DNA of 64,000 bases, taken from assembly GCA_026315105.1 (NCBI GenBank), contig CM048745.1, positions 287,179,747 through 287,243,746 of the forward strand. Reading direction: 5' to 3'. This document shows positions 55,201 to 59,715 of this stretch, one piece after another. This DNA is from Locusta migratoria (Eukaryota; Arthropoda; Insecta; Orthoptera; Acrididae). Below the pieces are notes generated by a model. The model searched no databases. It was not told the origin of the DNA and saw only the letters and a program-made list of their open reading frames with translations. Position 1 is the stretch's first letter; every line of letters starts with the position of its first letter. The position numbers were made by a program, and so were the translations under genes.

Positions 55201-58200
55201 TTGAAAATAGTTGGGAGAGTAACATAGGCTTCATTTCATAAAAATCGGATCAAGAGAAGAAAATATATCATAATTTGTAGTTTCTGGTGTATGCTTTGCC
55301 TGAATTGCTGCGTAGTGTAGCAAAGTTCCGATAGAGGCGCTGTTACTTACATAGTATATACACCAAATGGCTATGACTTTCCTTATGGCAGCGGTGTAGT
55401 GTATTGATGTAGGCAACGGCCATTGAATTCTTTTTGAAAAATCAGTCACATACAATGAGGAGAATAATTCTTTGTGTGGATAATGAAATAAATGATTAAT
55501 GTTGTTTCAAATAGTAAATTAATGATCCCCCTAAAGCCAATATTTCATTGTCAACGTAAACATACTCAACAACTGCACTGCAAGAAAATTTATCTCAGGT
55601 ACGACACATGCTTCATTTCATCAAAATCAGATCAGAGAAAATAAAGATATCATAATTTAAACATTTGTCTAAAAGCAATCAGTGTCTGTCTGCAAAGGAT
55701 AATTTCCAAAAGTACTACACGAGCTTTCATGGGGTTTCACAGGTAAATTGAGACTGGAGAGGTGCTTTACTGCACCAAAGATCAAATAGACATCACTGCT
55801 GCATATTAAGTATAGCGTATTACAGAAAGGAACTGTACATCTGTGATAGAATTAAGCGATGCTATGTTGAACATAATGTTACTGATTTCGCTTTGTGTAC
55901 AACATACTTAACGATATTTCTTTGCTTCTTTCTGCACATTTCATTTATGTTTAAAACTTACTGATGTCCAGAACCCTAAAAAGCCATGATAGGTGCAGGC
56001 GCTTCTTTAACAACCATTGCAAAGCATGGACATATAAGCTAGTCTAATATATAATGCAGAGTGTCCGTACATGAGAATTGCATCTATAAAAAGATATTTT
56101 GATGTACTTGTATTTTAGATGTAGTTGTTTTTTAAGATTCAATAAAATGCGGATAAGTATAATTTCTGTATAAATTCTTTATTGTTTAAAGTGTAAGGGA
56201 TATTATTACCCTATGAGAAAGTTACACAAATCTGTTGCACTGCTGTGTAATTTTATTTGCTCTTGTGCGTGTCTTCTGATAAGAGGTGTTCCAATTTAGC
56301 TTCTTTGAAATCCAATAAAAGGAAATGAGGAACATAATAATAGATACCAAATATGTAGATGCTTCATTTACAACTGTGATGTTGATGTTTTACAGTAGTC
56401 TAAGATAAACTAATAAGTATAGGTATTTGAAGTTTTGAGGAAAAATGTATTAGAAATTGGTGCTAAACTGACTGTTAGTGTAAACTAACTTCTTGGGAGG
56501 TGCAGTACTGGAAATTAGCATTTTCCTTGTTTGTTGTTATTACTCTTCCACCATAATTTTTTTTTTTTACATGTTGTACCTTAAGTCAGATTACAAAATA
56601 AAAAGTTAAAAATTAAATTAAAAAGGCTGTATTGCAGGCACTAACTCTAAACAGTTTCAGAAATGTACACCATAACATCAGTATATATTCTTGGTGGTAC
56701 ATGATCAGAAAAATGTACAGATATTGTCCAAAGTGACACATCATCAAAGTTAGTGTCATGCCCAATACAGTCTTGTGGTAGAGGTTTCAATGGGGAACAA
56801 CTGTGTAGATGGGTTGCTTGTAGCGAGTCCTTTGCTATTTTTCTAGAACCCTTTTGATGTGGTTTCTGTTTTTCGCCTTTTTTGTTGTTTACAGTCCTTT
56901 TCTTGATTTTCTATATTTCCCATTGTGTTTTTCAGGTGCTTGATTTATTGCTTAGTAATTTCAGGGCTTTCTTCTGTATGTACTTGCACTAATGCATGTG
57001 TGTTCACATACTATAGATTACTTAATAACTGGTATTAAATATTTGACTTGCCCAAATTATCTAAGTCAAGATACTTGAACTCAACAATAATATTTATTCT
57101 TACAGTTATGACTAGCAAATCTTCATTATTGTCTTACCTATTGTTTCATTTCATATTTTCTTGCTTCTGAAAGCTTTTTTTCACTTCTTAATTAACATAT
57201 CTAACATATTTAATAAACATTTTTCACCATAACTTCTTAACAAAAAATTATGTTTTGAATATAAGTGAAATGCCTTCTAGATCTGTCCCCTTACAAATCT
57301 GTTTCCTTGCAGTTGTGTGGTCTTGAGGAAACACCAATACATTGAGATACCATTGAATGAATTTGTTAGGTAAGGATTTGTAATTCTAAAGAAAAGAAAG
57401 TGAGAGAGAGAAAATTGTACATTAGTGTATACAAACTTCAGTATGAAATACAAAGTTGTAAAAATATTCTCATTTTTTCCTTTGGACTGTATATTCAAAT
57501 GTTTTTTATTTACTTGTTTATGTTGGACTAGAAAGTAAAATTTCCTTTTATTTATCTATTGTGTTCTTATAACAAAATGCGGAAAATTTTCAACTCGCCA
57601 CAAAGACGTACAACGAACTGTGACAGGCACATAAAAAAACAGATGCAACACTCAAGCTAAGAAGGGAGGATAGGGGGAACAGGAAGGTTTGCAAGGCAGT
57701 GATGAGGATGGATACAGCAAGGCCTTAGCAGGCAAGTCCTGCATGGATGGAAAGAGTTGCAGCTTAGGAATAGAGTGGGGAGGTTGGGGAGTGAAACAAA
57801 ATAAATACACACACTGGGGGTGGTGTTGGATAGATAGTATACAGACTGTTGGGTGTGGAGAAAATAAGGTTATCATAGGTTGAGTCCTGGATCATTTTGG
57901 GATTGGAGACTGCACTTTAAGTATAACTTCAATTTGTGTAATTCAGGAAAGGTGTTGGTGGGAGGGGGAGGATCCAGATGGCTCATGCTGTGAAGCATCC
58001 ATTGAAATAAAGCATATTCTCAGCTGTATGTAGTGCCACAGCATGGTCTACCTTGTTTTTGGCCGCAGTTTGGCAGTGGCCATTCATTCTAATGGACAGC
58101 TGGTTTGTGGTTATGCCAATATAAAAATCTGTGTAAATTACATGGCTGCTTTTACAGGTGACCCAGCCTCTGATTGGATTGCACCTAAGTATATGCTCGA

Positions 58201-59678
58201 TTTCAATGACTGCTTCACAACCCATGCTTGTGCCATCTGCATCCCCCACCCCACTGGTTTTTCTGAACTACACAGATTGGGGTTATCCTTACAGTATATT
58301 CTTTGATCCTGAAATTATGCAGGCATCAACCTATGATAACCAGTAGCAGACTAAGGCTGTCGGAGGCCCGGGGCAGTGGCAAAACAAAATGAGGCCCCTC
58401 GTCCACTTAGAAATACATGTATTACTATAAAAAAGTAACTGTTGACATTTAGAGACCCCCTAGGACGAGAGGCATGAGACAATCTAACAAATGTAGCTTT
58501 CAAGATTTGGAGGCCCCAGATAAAGATGCCAAGGACACTCAAAAAAATAAAAACACCTGTTTTCGAGGTATTTGGAGGCCCCCAAATGAGAGGCGGCACC
58601 CTCCCCCCCCTCCCCCCTCCCCGCCCCCCCTTCCTTTAGTCAGCCACTGACGATGACCACCTTTTTTTCCACACCCAAAAGTTTAGGCCCTCCTCTATCC
58701 TACACAAATGCTAGTGGCCAGTAACTTAAGTGTTGTATGTGCTTGTCGCACCTTGTTGTACATTTTTGAGAAGAGTTGAAAACAATCGTCATTATATTAT
58801 ACTGGAGTCTCCATTTATACATGCAAACGTCTTACTATGAATTTGGAATAATAACACTGGATCTTTTGCAATAACCAGAGCCTATCATCTTTATAGATGT
58901 TTATTTGCTGTACAAGAATATCATAATGAAAACATCTTGACAAAGGATTACATGATAAGTTGAGACTTTACATTCCCCTTATATTGCAACCACAATAAAT
59001 AGGATATATACATTAATTGAATTTACCTACTTTATTCATATCATTTCTTTTCCTACCCCTTACATGTTGTAACTGGAGCATTGTTGTAGCATCCAACAAA
59101 CATCAGAACTATAGCAGTTTAACACCCTGTGTACCACTGTTACATGAGAGAAATGTCCTATTGAAATTTCTTACCATGCTCATCACTGAGTACACCGAAG
59201 TTATCTGCAAATACACTGAAGTGGGAATAAAGGAAGTGCATTTTCATGCCCATATTGCAACCAATGACCTTACAAGCATGCATGAGTTCATCCACGAGTT
59301 CCCTGTAATTTTTGTCTCTCCTGTTTTCCAAGACAGTGTTCTCGTGGTCATGCATGTAACTGATAAAGAGGGTTCACAGTGTGTATCCGCTAACCTCTTT
59401 GTGATCTTCTCTGTGCTGAATCGAGGAAACAGTATGGGAGGAGTTGGAGTAAAACAAAATCCTTCTCTTGCATGTAAGAAACAGGAGACGGCTGATGGTC
59501 TGTAACTGATGCAAAAAGTTTGTGCCAATTTGTTATTGATCAGTCAGGATTGTACTTGCCTTTTTAGAGGGCCAGAGCATCGTAGTTGAATCTCTTTCTT
59601 ATTATATATGGAGCATAATCAAAAACACTACTACTACTTAAGGATAAGCCTGGTATAAACTGGGACTTCTCATATTTT

Positions 59679-59715
<37 letters not shown>

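Noticed and set aside
59017..59505. 162-codon plus-strand open frame with a hydrophobic N-terminus
   Set aside because: The minus strand carries the recognisable mobile-element ORF; the plus frame is its shadow.
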